In this document: in pieces, positions 22,160 through 34,699 of the stretch
How positions within the stretch are numbered: position 1 is the stretch's first letter
How the letters are laid out: each line of letters begins with the position of its first letter
Origin: Marchantia polymorpha subsp. ruderalis
Lineage: Eukaryota; Streptophyta; Marchantiopsida; Marchantiales; Marchantiaceae
Assembly (NCBI GenBank): GCA_037833965.1
Contig: AP031354.1
Span: 10,022,001 to 10,086,000, forward strand
Length of the DNA stretch: 64,000 nt
Reading direction: 5' to 3'
Notes under the pieces: model-generated
The model's input: only the letters and a program-made list of their open reading frames with translations
Databases searched by the model: none
What the model was told of the DNA's origin: nothing
Made by a program: the position numbers and the translations under genes

Positions 22160-22741
22160 TCCTGGCACACCCGGATCTTACCCGTCAGTTTCTTGGGCAC
22201 GATTACGATAGGCGAAACCCACTCGCTACTGAGTACCGGATAGATGATCCCTGCGCTCAGGTACTTATCGATTTCGTCCTTCACCAATAATGAGTATTTT
22301 GGGTTGAGCCTGTATTGGCGTTGGCGAACCGGAAATGCCTCGTCCAACAAGTCGATTCTGTGCTCCCCATACCTTGCAGGTATGCCTTTCATGTCTTCAA
22401 TCTTCCATGCGAAGACATCCTCATACTGGCGAAGAAACGCCTGTACCCTGTTCAACTCTTCTCCTTGTACCTGGCTTGACACCTTCAAGCCTTTATCTGG
22501 ACTGAGCTGCAGTTCGCATCAGTCACTTGGGTCGACAATCCCCTCTGTGTGACTGATCTCGCTTCTGCCCAGTCCGGCTGCTAGTTGCTATTCGTCATCC
22601 GGATGCACATCGTCCCCTTCCTCCTCGATGGAGCAGCAAGTGACGTAACCCACAAACTCATCCGACATTTCTGTCTCTGAAGTGCATGACGAGCTGGTCT
22701 CCCCTCCAGTCGTGTAACCGGAGGTGGTCGAAGGTGTTTCG
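22160..22741 (-). pseudogene. Fragment of retrotransposon pro-pol (protease end to RT start)
   Basis: This matches about 47,835-48,430 of the better preserved element in the same orientation, covering the end of the gag-protease frame and the start of reverse transcriptase (EELNRVQAFLRQYEDVFAWK ... SAGIIYPVLSSEWVSP). It is joined to LTR-3 on the left and to a piece of LTR-2 on the right, both abrupt deletion joints. It retains the TGA stop (22,519-22,521) between protease and RT that is also present at 48,193-48,195. Confidence 0.85.
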
Positions 22742-23698
22742 GAGCAGGGAGTGCAGGCCCGACTGAGAACTTAACTGAGACATGTAATAACCCACCAAAG
22801 GCTAAAACTGCAGTATGGTGGTAAAAAGATCGAACCCACAGGGACAGAGGCAACACACAGAGTAAAAGTGTCACGTTTAACAGACTTTTGTAGAGTTTGA
22901 ATTCTAGGCGACTGTCACTCCCAGAAATACTGCAGTGCTCGACTCGGAGGCTCGACTCGGAGGAGGATCTCGACTCGGAGGATGCTCGGAGGATGCACGG
23001 TACAGCGTGGTCACTCAACACACACACACACACACACCTGAAACTGGCAAAAAGCACAACTCGGAGGTCGGTCAGGACCTCCGCTTCGGATTTCAGGAGG
23101 AAAGTGTCTCAAAAGTTCACTCAGAGGTTCTGCAGGTAGTGCCTCCCACTCCGGTTTTTACTGCCCTTCCGCCAGGAACTAGCGTAGGGTACCCGGACTG
23201 GACTTCCCACTTCGGAACGAAGCCTCTTCATACGCCGTGGACGTCACCCTCGACTCACACCAAACGCAGGGAGTGCAGACCCGACTGAGAACTTAACTGA
23301 GACACGATCCAGTAACACACACACAACCTGAATTGCAAACCAAGGCTTACACGAAGTAATAAAACTTCACTTTGGCATTCAGGGGAAACTTCCCGTAGGA
23401 GTACAATCAGGATATGTCACTCGAAGGAGTAAGGGGGAACTGTTCAAGTCTCTAACTCGCAGCCGGCTCTGAGCATCAGAAATCACCTGCAGGTGCAGAT
23501 CCGCACTACTGAAGTCTCTAACCGGGTACTAGCTCTGAACATTCAGCCGAAGGCCTTCAACTACAACATACGGTAACTTCGCTATGCTGCAGCTTCTCTA
23601 CGTGGTGCCAGGACCAAAATGCACAAACACGCCAAGAAAGTGAGTTCCTGATCTGCACTTCCGAAACTGGAAGAGTCCCAAGGCAAAACGCCTTGATC

Positions 23699-23707
23699 TA
23701 CTTTATA
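23699..23707 (-). promoter_or_regulatory. TATA box of solo LTR-2
   Basis: TATAAAGTA on the minus strand lies about 30 bp beyond the stop of the U3 ORF. It is followed on the minus strand by a short inverted repeat CAAGGC-GTTTT-GCCTTG. The same arrangement occurs in all LTR copies here, which marks the U3/R boundary region. Confidence 0.7.
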
Positions 23708-23739
23708 CCCTCAAAGGTCCTAACTAGCACTACGCTATC

Positions 23740-26582
23740 CTATCTACTACTCGCAACATCTGCGCGAAACCAAACTATACTACTGCACTCGGCGGATCCG
23801 GTGCTGCGCCTCCTGCGCGCCGGACTGCTCCGCTCGCTGTCTCTACCTTGCCAGTCTTCCGACCGGCTGCGGAACCCTAGGCGTCCGAGCGCTGTAGTGA
23901 CTTCCGACTCTAAGTGCGCCATAGTGTCGCGCGCACCCGACAAGAAGGTTTCTAATTTCCTCGCTACTCGCCGCCGACTCCGACTGTCACCCTCCGTCAA
24001 TGCCGCCGCCCGAAGCTCGAACTCCCTGAGTGTGATCCTCTCTTGAGCTGCCACCTCCCAATGGGCGTATCCTTTTAGACAATGAGTCACCCGCGTCGCC
24101 AACTCTTCTCGTGCCTTGCAGCTGCCTTCCACCTCTGCTAGCTGCATTTCCGCTTCCGCACGCTGCGCCCTCAAATCCGAGCACTCGGATTGCAAGTTGC
24201 GCAACAACTCCTCATCCTCCTTGCGGGCTCTTTGACTTTCTTCTAAGGCGCGCGTCTGGCGCGCAAGCTCGGCTGCTAGGACGTGGTTTTGTCTCCGCTC
24301 TTCCTGCAATTCCGACTCGATCTTTGCCCGCATTAGCTCAGCCTCCGCCTGGCTTTTCGTCGCCGCATCCTCCCTCTGCTGCTGCAAGGCTTGGTATAGC
24401 TTCTGTGTGACCGCCAGGTGTTGTCGGAGGGCGGTGTTCCTATCCACATATACTTGGCACCTAGAGGCCCAAATGGCCACCTTGCTCCTCGTCCTTCGCT
24501 TGATAGTCTCCACATAAGACTGCGGTTTTCCAGTACCCGCGTACTTGGATGTCTTGCGATCCAGATATCGCAGGAGTGGGACTATCTGCTCGCACAACAC
24601 CCCTGTTGGCGTTTTCTGCATAGAATCCGCTTCCTGCTCTTCCGAGCTCGTCTCATCCTCAGTCTCGAGGATTTCAGTCACCACCGAATCCCTTGGCGAC
24701 TTCCTGGAACTGTGGCGCGCAGCAGCTTCCGCTGCGACTGCTGCTCCACTGCCTGCTAAAATATCCAGGGCAGTGGGGGATCCCACTGCTTGAGCCCCTG
24801 TTCCGGCTCGATCTTCGGTCTCCGAAGGGGTCGACGCCGCAGTGACTCTTGTCACCTTTGCACCGCCCGCTTCTGCTGCCTGCCCTTCCGGCGCAATCTG
24901 CGCGGAAGGTGTCTTCGCTGAAGGTGCGTCCGCCGAAGGCGTCCGCACATTGGTCGCCGGCCCTGTCCGTCTCGAAGTCGGCGAATCCGGCCGTCTCTCT
25001 GTTGACCGACTCGCAGTCGGCCGACCAGCAGTTGTCCGACTGGGAGTCGGATACACCCTGCGCGTCTTCACTCCACTTGGCCTGCTTGCTGGTGGCGTTT
25101 TCCCAGAAGTGCCTTCCGCCGAAGACGACCTTCTGAGGGTTGTTGGCTCGTCAGCCAAACTCTCTTCTGCTTCCGGCCTGCTGTCCAGTTCAACGCGCCG
25201 TTCAGTTGGCCTTCCTTCCGCTTGTCGGCCTTCAGTCGCCCGACTCGTAGTCGGCCGACTGTCAGTCCGTCCATCTCCTTCCGAAGGCATTGGTGCCTTC
25301 TGCGCAGAGGTATTTGTCGACTTCCCTAGAATCTGCGCGATTATCTCCTCCTGCGTGAGATTCCGCCGGACCGGAGTACGCCCGGTCTCCTCAGTACTAG
25401 TTGGCATTTTGCGTGCCCTCTGTTTTGGTCGACTGTGAGGCTCGTGGGTGGGCCGACCACGAGTCGGCGAAGCTGGCACTTCCGGCTGCCTGTCCTTAGG
25501 TCTCTCATCCCACTTCCGCTTTCGCGGGATGCGCTCACTTCGACGTTCTTCTGCTGCTCTTGCTGGGGCCGGAGCCGGAGGCGGACTGGCAGGTTCCTCG
25601 TCCGGATCCGTGTCTACTTCGGCCTCCCGCGAGTATCTACCTGGATAGCTCCGGGTCAGTAGCGGAAACCGTGTTTTCTCAGAATTTGTCAAACATCCCA
25701 TCGCCCGATAAAACACAATCAGGTAAGGCGAAAGATGATTGAGGGTTCCTCCTCTCTCTTCTTGCGCATGTTGGCGCGTCACCTTCCACAGGAGCCGTGC
25801 CCAATGCACTGGAGCTCCTGACAACACTAGCTCCACAAATTCTACCTGCCAACCATGCATGTAAGCGGTCTTGGTCGGCTGCAATATCTGCAGCAATGCA
25901 GTCGCGACATTTCTCCGCAATCGATCTTTGTAATCCCGTGTCCGGAAACCGTTCTTGGGATGCCTGGCAACTTTGAAGAGCTCATTGTAGGAGATTTCTT
26001 CCTCCTGGGACACCTTCACGCTATCGGCCTCGAAGAGGAGATCCCCTTCCTCGCCGGCACACCTGCCCAACACCTGCGCCCAGTTACAAATGTCCCATCT
26101 TTCTGGATGTGGACGGAATCCGCGTGAGGGCTTGTGTCTCTCCTGCAGATACTCGCGCACCATCTCCGGACATGTCCAGTTCCACCCCCACAGGAGGAAA
26201 TCGAGCTTCAGCCCAGCAGCACATCTTGAAATGCGCGTAGACCGATCTGCGGCACCATGAGGGGAGACACTCGCAGCTAGGGAACCTTCGACATTGCGTT
26301 TCCTGCACACACAAACGTTCTCCCTTTCGCTCGCTCTCTCACAATCGCCACTGCGCGTCGGCCGCTCAAGCACTGACTGCTCACTCTCTCTTCGCTCACG
26401 CTCAAGTTCGCTACTCGCAATTCTCTCCAAGGTCTGTCAAGATCCTTGCGCAACTCGTCTCCGCACTCTCTCCTCTCACTGCAGGTCTCTCCGCCCTTGT
26501 GCGTAATCTTGGAAGCTGGGAATCGCAAAATCAAGAATGAGAGAATGAGACTGGAGCGCAGTCTTTTCTTCTCCGAATTCAA
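23740..26582 (-). pseudogene. U3-encoded ORF of LTR-2, nearly full length, broken
   Basis: The reading starts at 26,582 (MNSEKKRLRSS) and meets a TAG at 26,277 (CAG in other copies). A 1-bp loss near 26,212 (GCCC versus GCCCC) shifts the frame, after which about 820 codons stay open to 23,740. The conserved block LDFLLWGWNW ... VREYL ... FRPHPERWDICNWAQVLGRCAG is followed by a Pro/Ser/Arg/Thr-rich middle and a C-terminal coiled coil (RLRSQ/RAEAEMQLAEVEG region). It is the LTR-2 homologue of the 1,045-aa protein at 52,255. I recognise no named domain. Confidence 0.8.
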
Positions 26583-27825
26583 GAACGTCCAACGTTCTTA
26601 CTGGTTACAACGTACGCAGCCGGCTATACGGCCTAACGGTTCGCCCTTTGCATGTGCGAATTCACGTCTCCGCACTGCGCGCATTCGCATGCGTGAATGT
26701 TGAATTCTCCCGCCGCCGCCGCCTTCCAGACTCGAGTCCGCCGCAGGGTATACGTCGGCTATGTTGTCTTTCCCTAACCCGTCCATCACCGGAGGCGTGT
26801 CGCCGCTGGCGTGTTCCTTATCCCTCGGCGCCTTGCTGGAGGCGCACATCCAGTCGGCGCAAATTACGCCGGCGCGCATTCGTACCGCTTATTTTGTCCT
26901 TTATGCCTCGTCCATTGCTGACGGCGCATATCCGCCAGCGCAAATCATGCCAGCGCATCCGGCCATCAGCGCCACGTCGGAGGCGTACATCCGACCGGCG
27001 CTTTCCTTCCATGAGCAGCCGCCAAAGGCGCTTCCGACTCTGAGTTGGTTTCCTCCTTTGAGCGCGCGATTCCGCCGAAGGCGCATCGCCGAGGGCGTAC
27101 GGGAATCCTTTCCGGCTGTGAACCCTAGCGCGAACGGCGCATGTCCGGCTACGAGTTTTCCGACGCTCATAACTTCTCCGTCCCTGATCCATCTCCGACG
27201 CTCTTGGGCTCGTTAGAACGAGCGTCCCGAGCTCTTTCTAATGCAACTTCAACCAACTGGATCCACCGTGTATTCCGATCGTTATGAGGGTTTTCCCTTT
27301 CCGCACTAGCGGCGCATCGCCGAAGGCGCACTCATGGTCGGACGCCTTCAGAGGTCCGGGCCCTTCTCCTGACGTCTTTAGCAGAATCTCCTCCTGAGGT
27401 GTCTGCGCCGGGAGCGTAGCTTCCTTATACGCTGGAAGCGCGTGAGTAGAGACACCTCAGAAAAGGAGCTTTTGCCGAAGGCGCCAAAGACATTGGCGCT
27501 GGTACATCCGACTACGCGATTCTTCGTGACCTCGTGACGATCTCATCAATCCACTCTATTTAACGTACCCTTTTCTAACTACAAACACTGCTTCGGTACT
27601 AGTTTTCTAAAATTGTTTAAATTCTGTAAAAAAAATAAAAAGTGTGTTACCACAAGACACGATCCAGTAACACACACACAACCTGAATTGCAAACCAAGG
27701 CTTACACGAAGTAATAAAACTTCACATTGGCATTCAGGGGAAACTTCCCGTAGGAGTACAATCAGGATATGTCACTCGAAGGAGTAAGGGGGAACTGTTC
27801 AAGTCTCTAACTCGCAGCCGGCTCT

Positions 27826-28948
27826 GGGTGGGCCGACTACGAGTCGGCGCAGCTGGCACTTCCGGCTGCCTGTCCTCAAGTCTCTCATCCCACTTCCGCT
27901 TTCGCGGAATGCGCTCACTTCGACGTTCTTCTGCTGCTCTTGCTGGAGCCGGAGCCGGAGGCGGACGGGCAGGTTCCTCGTCCGGATCCGTGTCTACTTC
28001 GGCCTCCCGTGAGTATCTACCTGGATACCTCCGCGTCAGCAGCGGAAACCGTGTCCGCTCTGAATTTGTCAAACATCCCATCGCCCGATAAAACACAATC
28101 AGGTAAGGCGAAAGATGATTGAGGGTTCCTCCTCTCTCTTCTTGCGCATGTTGGCGCGTCACCTTCCACAGGAGCCGTGCCCAATGCACTGGAGCTCCTG
28201 ACAACACTAGCTCCACAAATCCTACCTGCCAACCATGCATGTAAGCGGTCTTGGTCGGCTGTAATATCTGCAACAACGCAGTCGCGACATTTCTCCGCAA
28301 TCGATCTTTGTAATCCCGTGTCCGGAAACCGTTCTTGGGATGCCTGGCAACTTTGAAGAGCTCATTGTAGGAGATTTCTTCCTCCTGGGACACCTTCACA
28401 CTATCGGCTTCGAAGAGGAGATACCCTTCCTCGCCGGCACACCTGCCCAACACCTGCGCCCAGTCACAAATGTCCCATCTTTCTAGATGTGGACGGAATC
28501 CGCGTGAGGGCTTGTGTCTCTCCTGCAGATACTCGCGCACCATCTCCGGACATGTCCAGTTCCACCCCCACAGGAGGAAATCGAGCTTCAGCCCCAGCAG
28601 CACATCTTGAAATGCGCGTAGACCGATCTGCGGCACCCTGAGTGGAGACACTCGCAGCTGGGGGGCCTTCGACATTGCGTTTCATGCACACACAAACGCT
28701 CTCCCTTCCGCTCGCTCTCTCACAATCGCCGCTGAGCGTCGGCCGCTTCGAGTCTCTCTCTCGCGCTCAAGTTCGCTACTCGCAAATTCTCTCCAAGGTC
28801 TGTCAAGATCCTTGCGCAACTCGTCTCCGCACTCTCTTCTCTCTCTGCAGGTCTCTCCGCCCTTGCGCATAATCTTGGAAGCTGGGAATCGCAAAATCAA
28901 GAATGAGAGAATGAGACTGGAGAGGAGTCTTTTCTTCTCCGAATTCAA
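27826..28948 (-). pseudogene. U3 ORF remnant of outer LTR-2, internally deleted
   Basis: This encodes the N-terminal part of the LTR-2 U3 protein (MNSEKKRLLSS..., then MSKAPQLRVSPLRVPQ and LKLDFLLWGWNW). A TGA near 28,680 replaces the GGA of other copies. The C-terminal half is missing: near 27,826 the coding sequence is joined directly to LTR 3' noncoding sequence. Confidence 0.8.
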
Positions 28949-30036
28949 GATCGTCCAACGTTCTTACTGGTTACAATTTACGCAACCAGCTATACGGCCT
29001 AACGGTTTGCTCTTGCATGCGCGAATTCAGGTCTCCGCACTGCGCGCGTTCGCATGCGCGAATGTTGAATTCTCCCGCCGCCACCGTCTTCCAGACTCGA
29101 GTTCGCCGCAGCGTATACGTCGGCTATGTTTGTCTTTTCCTAACCCGACCATCACTGGAGGCGTGTCGCCGCTGGCATGTTCCTTATCCGTCGGCGCCTT
29201 GCTGGAGGCGCACATCCAGTCGGCGCAAATTACGCCGGCGCGTATTCGTACCGCTTATTTTGTCCTTTATGCCTCGTCCATTGCTAACGGCGCATATCCC
29301 GCCGGCGCAAATCATACCAGCGCAAATCATGCCAGCGCATCCGGCTATCAGCGCCACGTCGGAGGCGTACCTTCGGCCGGCGCTTTTCTTCCGTTGCGCA
29401 GCCGCCAAAGGCGCTTCCGACTCCGAGTTGATTTCCTCCCATGAGCGCGTGATTCCGCCGAAGGCGCATCGCCGTAGGCATACGGGAGTCCTTTCCGACT
29501 GTGAACCCTAGCGCGAACGGCGCATGTCCGGCTACAAGTTTTCCGACGCTCATAACTTCTTCGTCCCTGATCCATCTCCGACGCTCTTGGGCTCGTTAGA
29601 ACGAGCGTCCCGAGCTCTTTCTAATGCAACCTCAACCAACTGGAACTACCGTGTATCCCGGTCGTTATGAAGGTTTCCCTTTCCGCGCTAGCGGCGCATC
29701 GCCGAAGCCGCACTCATGGTCGGAAGCCTTCAGAGGTCCGGGCCGTTCTTCTGACGTCTTTAGCAAAACCTCCTCCTGAGGTGTCTGCGCCGGAAGCGTA
29801 GCTTCCTTAAACGCTGGAAGCGCGTGAGTAGAGACACCTCAGAAAAGGAGCTTTTGCCGAAGGCGCTGAAGACATTGGCGTTGGTACATCCGACAACGCG
29901 ATTCTTCGTGACCTCGTGACGATCTCATCAATCCACTCTATTTAACGTACCCTTTTCTAACTACAAACACTGCTTCGGTACTAGTTTTCTAAAATTGTTT
30001 AAATTCTGCAAAAAAAACAAAAAGTGTGTTACCACA

Positions 30037-31807
30037 AGAGCCGACCATGACCTCCTGCGAGCGGACAGAGGACGCCCCATTCTTGAATTGGCGATTTCAA
30101 TTTCTGGTGCGAGCTGCGCGCGTCCACCTTCTAGCTGAGAGACGTTCTAGACATCACCGCGCGGAGAGTTACTCGGTGGCTGAGAGAGAATTGAGTGCGC
30201 GACATTTGGAATTGAGAGAGATTAGAGTTTGCAGAGGAAACAAAATCACGAGCAAGAGGCTCGGGCAGAGCACAAAGAGAGTTGTGCAAACCAATTTCAA
30301 GAACGCAATGTCGAAATCGATGAGGCTGCGGATGGTGCCACTCAAGCTCCCGCAGAATGGGTTGCGAGCCTTTGAGGACCGGCTGATTACAAGGAAACTA
30401 GAATTCTTGCTGTGGGGATGGAATTACGTGTGCGCAGACATGGTGCGCGAATGGCTGGACGAGGAACGACCACCTACGCGCGGATTACGTCCGCACGTAG
30501 ATAGATGGACTGTCCGCGATTGGGGACATGCATTGGGGAGGTGCGCAGGTGAGGACGGGTACCTATTGATCGACAGTGAAAGCGTCAAGGTAACGAAGCA
30601 GGACGAAGCCTCCTTCGTGGAATTGTTCAAGCGGGAGAGGTCTTCCAAGAACGGATACAGGACCCGCGACTACAAAGATCGTTTCCGCAGGACCGTAGCG
30701 ATGGCGCTGCTACAATTGTTGTAGCCGCACCGCACTACGTACATCACGTTGTGGCAGGTGTCTATCGTAGAGCTCACATTGGCCGGAGCTCCAGTTCACT
30801 GGTCGCGTATCCTGCATAGAGTGATGCGACAACATGCGTTTGAGGAGCGGGGAGGAACTCTCAATCACCTCTCCCCCTTCTTGATAAATTTTTATCGGGA
30901 GATGAATTGTTTAACCGCGGCCGAGCGTGCTCGATTTCCGCCATTGTCAGTCGACCATCCCGGGAGTTATGTGCGGAATAACGAGGTAGACACCGACGCG
31001 GAGGATTCGCCAACTTCCACTCCACCGACTCAACAGGATGCGGGGAGAGACACACCCGCAGCGCGAGTGCCGCGGAAGCGAAGATGGAGTGAGGAACCGG
31101 AGAAAGAGCAACATCGAGAATCAGCTGCTCTCTCCCGGAAGCGGCCACTGCACGAAGTCTGCAGCCGGCCGAAGCAGAAGGCGCGCAGACGACCGAAATC
31201 CTCAATTTGGAGGATGACGAAGAAGGAGTATCCATGGAATCAGTGTCGGGATCGGGATCCACCGAGGAGGAGGAGGAGGAATTAGTTGGTGCGCCGGCGG
31301 TGGCGCTCTGTGAGCAGGTAGTACCTCTGCTGAGGTACTTGGATCGCAAGATGGAGAAGTACGCGGATCCTCGCCAGCCTGGGTCCTACGTCGAGTTAGT
31401 GCGCAGGCGAACTCGCACTAAAGTCCACACCAGCAAGTTGCTAGCCCGGGTGGACCAGGAACTTAAGGCTCTGCGGGAGAAGCATCAATGCTTGTGGGGT
31501 CAGTACAACCTCAATCAGAAATTGTACAAACACTTCGACAGGGTGAAGGATGGGCGACTGGAAGAGCTCACCAAGGAGCAGGTGAAGCTCACGGAAGCGC
31601 TGGATTCTAAGCAGGCTCAGAATCAAATTTTGTCAGAGGAGCTCGTGCGACAGACGCGGTTGTTAGAGCAGTGTTAGCTCGCACGACAGGCGGATGAGGA
31701 ATTAATTCGCAAACTGCAATCTGAGTGTGGAGAATTGAGAGCACAACGTGCGGAGGCCGAGTTGTAGTTAGTTGTGGTTCAAGACGATCGCCGACGAGAG
31801 GCAGATC
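30037..31807 (+). mobile_element. LTR-3, middle fragment (plus strand)
   Basis: This continues the LTR interrupted at 22,159. It begins AGAGCCGACCATGAC, the sequence that also precedes the U3 ORF of solo LTR-1 (52,244), and ends at 31,807 in AGATC, the target duplication of the next nested element. The LTR resumes at 43,597 with the second AGATC. Confidence 0.85.
30047..31807 (+). pseudogene. U3 ORF of LTR-3, degenerate
   Basis: From ATG 30,047 it reads MTSCERTEDAPFLNWRFQ..., then the conserved LEFLLWGWNYVCADMVREW block. It stops at TAG 30,722 (LLQLL then stop, where other copies have CAG), resumes in frame, and has further stops near 31,675, 31,766 and 31,808. Around 31,190 the Pro/Arg-rich middle, about 1 kb in the homologue, is cleanly missing, joining KARR to the acidic region. 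The coiled coil follows (VDQELKALREKHQCLWGQY). Confidence 0.8.
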
Positions 31808-33690
31808 TGTAATAACCCACTAAAGGCTAAAACTGCAATATAGTGGTAGAAAGGTCGAACCCACAGGGACAGAGGAACACACAGGGTACAAAGTGTCACA
31901 TTTAACAGACTATTGAGGAGTTTGAATTCTCAGGCAACTGTCACTCCCAGAAATACTGCAAGTGTCCACTCGGAGCGCACTCGGAGGTCGCACAGTGCAG
32001 CGTAACACACACACACACACACCTGAAACTACAGAAACACAACCCAGAGATCCGTTAGGACCTCTACTCAAGATTTCAGGGGGGAAAGTCTCTCGCGAGC
32101 ACACTCGGCAAAGCTGCGGGTAGTGACTTCCAACTCCGGCTTTTACAACGCTTCCACTAGCTTGCTGCTAGCGTAGGAAACCCGGTTTGGACTGCCTACT
32201 TCGGATCGAAGTCACTCATACGCGGTGAACAACACTCTCAACTCACAAAACGCGCAGAGAACACAGGTCCGCACTGAAGGACTCACTGTGAAACATTCGA
32301 GTAACACAACAACAGTCTATTGAAGAGTTTGAATTCTCAGGCACTTGTCATTCCCAGAAATACTACAGGGGTTACCCTCAAGGCACCTGCTGCAGCGTAA
32401 CCTGAATTTACAACCAAGGCTTACACGAAGTAGCAAAACTTCACTTTGGCATTCAGGGGAAAAATCCCAAGGAGTACAATCAGAAAGAAACACTCGAAGG
32501 TGTAGGGGCGAAACTGTTCAAGTATCTAACTAGTCACTGGCTCTGAGCATCGGCAGTCACCCGCAGGTGCAGATCCGAACTACTCAAGTCTCTAACCAAT
32601 GTACTAGCTCTGAACATTCGGCCGAAGGCCTTCAGCTACAAAATGCGGAACGCTAAGTTGTAACTCCTCGTGCGTGGTGACAGAACTCAAGGACACAAAC
32701 ACGCAAAGGAAATGGGTTCCTGATCTGCACTTCTGATGGGAAAGAACCCCAGGCAAAACGCCTGGAACTATTTTATACCTTCTAAGTCCTACCTAACACT
32801 ACATTGCACTACGCTACACGCCTGCGCGGAACCACGCTACACTACACTCCGCGGAACCTGTGCTACGTCTCCTGCGCGGCGGACTGCCGCGCACTAACTC
32901 CCTACCCTGCCAATCTTCCGCTCGACTACGCAGTCCCAATCGCTGCAACGCCGCGGACACCTCCACTTCGAGGGCGGACATGGTATCCTGCGCCTTCGAC
33001 AGAAAAGCATCGAGCTTCTTTGCTACCTTCCGCCGACTCCTACTGTCGCCTGACAACAACCCGGCTGCGCGAAGTTCAAACTCACGCAGTGTGAGTTTCT
33101 CCTGCGCCTTCACTTCCCAGTGGGCGTAGCCCTTGAGACAGTGGGCGACACGCCTCGCCATCTCCACCTTTGTGCGATCTGCCTCCTTCCTGCGATCCTC
33201 TTCAACTATCACTAATTGCGATTCGGCCTCAGCACGTTGCGCTCTCAATTCGCCACACTCTGACTGTAGCCTGCGGATTACCTCCTCATCCGCCTGCCGT
33301 GCGAGCTGACACTGTTCCAACAACCGCGTCTGTCGCACGAGCTCCTCTGACAAAATCCGATTCTGGGCCTGCTCAGAAATTAGTGCTTCCGTGACCTTCA
33401 CCTGCTCCTTGGTGAGCTCTTCCAGTTTCCCATCCCTCACCTTCTCGGAGTACTTGTAGAATTTCTGATTAAGTTTATACTGACCCCACAAGCATTCATG
33501 CTTCTCCTTCAATTCCCTCAACTCCTGGTCCACTCTAGCTAATAGCTTGCTGGTGTGGACTTTAGTGCGAGTCCGCCTGCGCACTAACTCGATGTAAGAT
33601 CCCGGCTGAAGTGGGTCGGCGTATTTATCGACTTTGCGATCCAAGTACCTCAGCAACGGAATCACCTGCTCAGAGAGCGCCGCCGCCGGC
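31808..33690 (-). repeat. Extra tandem copy of the 3' part of LTR-1
   Basis: This 1,883-bp block repeats the adjacent 33,691 to about 35,573 almost exactly: LTR 3' noncoding part, TATA box (32,768-32,777) and the last ~290 codons of the U3 ORF (32,814-33,690). The joint places the LTR terminus TTATTACA directly against GCCGGCGGCGG inside the ORF. It could come from unequal recombination or from a reverse-transcription jump during insertion. Confidence 0.85.
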
Positions 33691-34653
33691 TGTAATAACC
33701 CACTAAAGGCTAAAATTGCAATATAGTGGTAGAAAGGTCGAACCCACAGGGACAGAGGAACACACAGGGTACAAAGTGTCACGTTTTAACAGACTATTGA
33801 GGAGTTTGAATTCTCAGGCAACTGTCACTCCCAGAAATACTGCAAGTGTCCACTCGGAGCGCACTCGGAGGTCGCACAGTGCAGCGTAACACACACACAC
33901 ACACACACCTGAAACTACAGAAACACAACCCAGAGATCCGTTAGGACCTCTACTTCAAGATTTCAGGGGGAAAGTCTCTCGCGAGCACACTCGGCAAAGC
34001 TGCGGGTAGTGACTTCCAACTCCGGCTTTTACAACGCTTCCACTAGCTTGCTGCTAGCGTAGGAAACCCGGTTTGGACTGCCTACTTCGGATCGAAGTCA
34101 CTCATACGCGGTGAACAACACTCTCAACTCACAAAACGCGCAGAGAACACAGGTCCGCACTGAAGGACTCACTGTGAAACATTCGAGTAACACAACAACA
34201 GTCTATTGAAGAGTTTGAATTCTCAGGCACTTGTCATTCCCAGAAATACTACAGGGGTTACCCTCAAGGCACCTGCTGCAGCGTAACCTGAATTTACAAC
34301 CAAGGCTTACACGAAGTAGCAAAACTTCACTTTGGCATTCAGGGGAAAAATCCCAAGGAGTACAATCAGAAAGAAACACTCGAAGGTGTAGGGGCGAAAC
34401 TGTTCAAGTATCTAACTAGTCACTGGCTCTGAGCATCGGCAGTCACCCGCAGGTGCAGATCCGAACTACTCAAGTCTCTAACCAATGTACTAGCTCTGAA
34501 CATTCGGCCGAAGGCCTTCAGCTACAAAATGCGGAACGCTAAGTTGTAACTCCTCGTGCGTGGTGACAGAACTCAAGGACACAAACACGCAAAGGAAATG
34601 GGTTCCTGATCTGCACTTCTGATGGGAAAGAACCCCAGGCAAAACGCCTGGAA

Positions 34654-34663
34654 CTATTTTATA
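34654..34663 (-). promoter_or_regulatory. TATA box of the LTR-1 3' LTR
   Basis: TATAAAATAG on the minus strand lies about 37 bp beyond the U3 ORF stop and is followed by the inverted repeat CCAGGC-GTTTT-GCCTGG. It is identical in placement to 55,429-55,438 in the plus-strand solo LTR. Confidence 0.75.
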
Positions 34664-34699
34664 CCTTCTAAGTCCTAACTAGCACTACACTGCACTACG

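Larger units (their letters stand above)
22783..27654 (-). mobile_element. Complete solo LTR-2 (4,872 bp)
   Basis: The ends are TGTAATAACCCAC at 22,783 and the complement of TGTGGTAACACAC at 27,654. It is flanked by an exact 5-bp duplication AGACA (22,778-22,782 and 27,655-27,659), which fixes both boundaries. The host sequence, another LTR-2, continues uninterrupted when this block is removed. It contains a degraded U3 ORF and an LTR TATA box (23,699-23,707, TATAAAGTA on the minus strand). The internal region is absent, consistent with LTR-LTR recombination. Confidence 0.92.
22742..30036 (-). mobile_element. Outer LTR-2 remnant, split by a solo LTR
   Basis: The remnant consists of 22,742-22,782 plus 27,655-30,036. 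Reading on the minus strand it begins TGTGGTAACACAC at 30,036, carries the start of the U3 ORF, and has an internal deletion near 27,826 that joins the coding region to the 3' noncoding part. It is interrupted by the solo LTR at 22,783-27,654. It ends in a joint with pol at 22,741. Together with 22,160-22,741 it is what remains of a minus-strand element inside the plus-strand LTR-3. Confidence 0.8.

Noticed and set aside
24842-25438. 198-codon plus-strand ORF, repeated at 58,591-59,187
   Set aside because: It lies antisense to the low-complexity part of the LTR-2 U3 ORF in both places, so it is a shadow of that frame.
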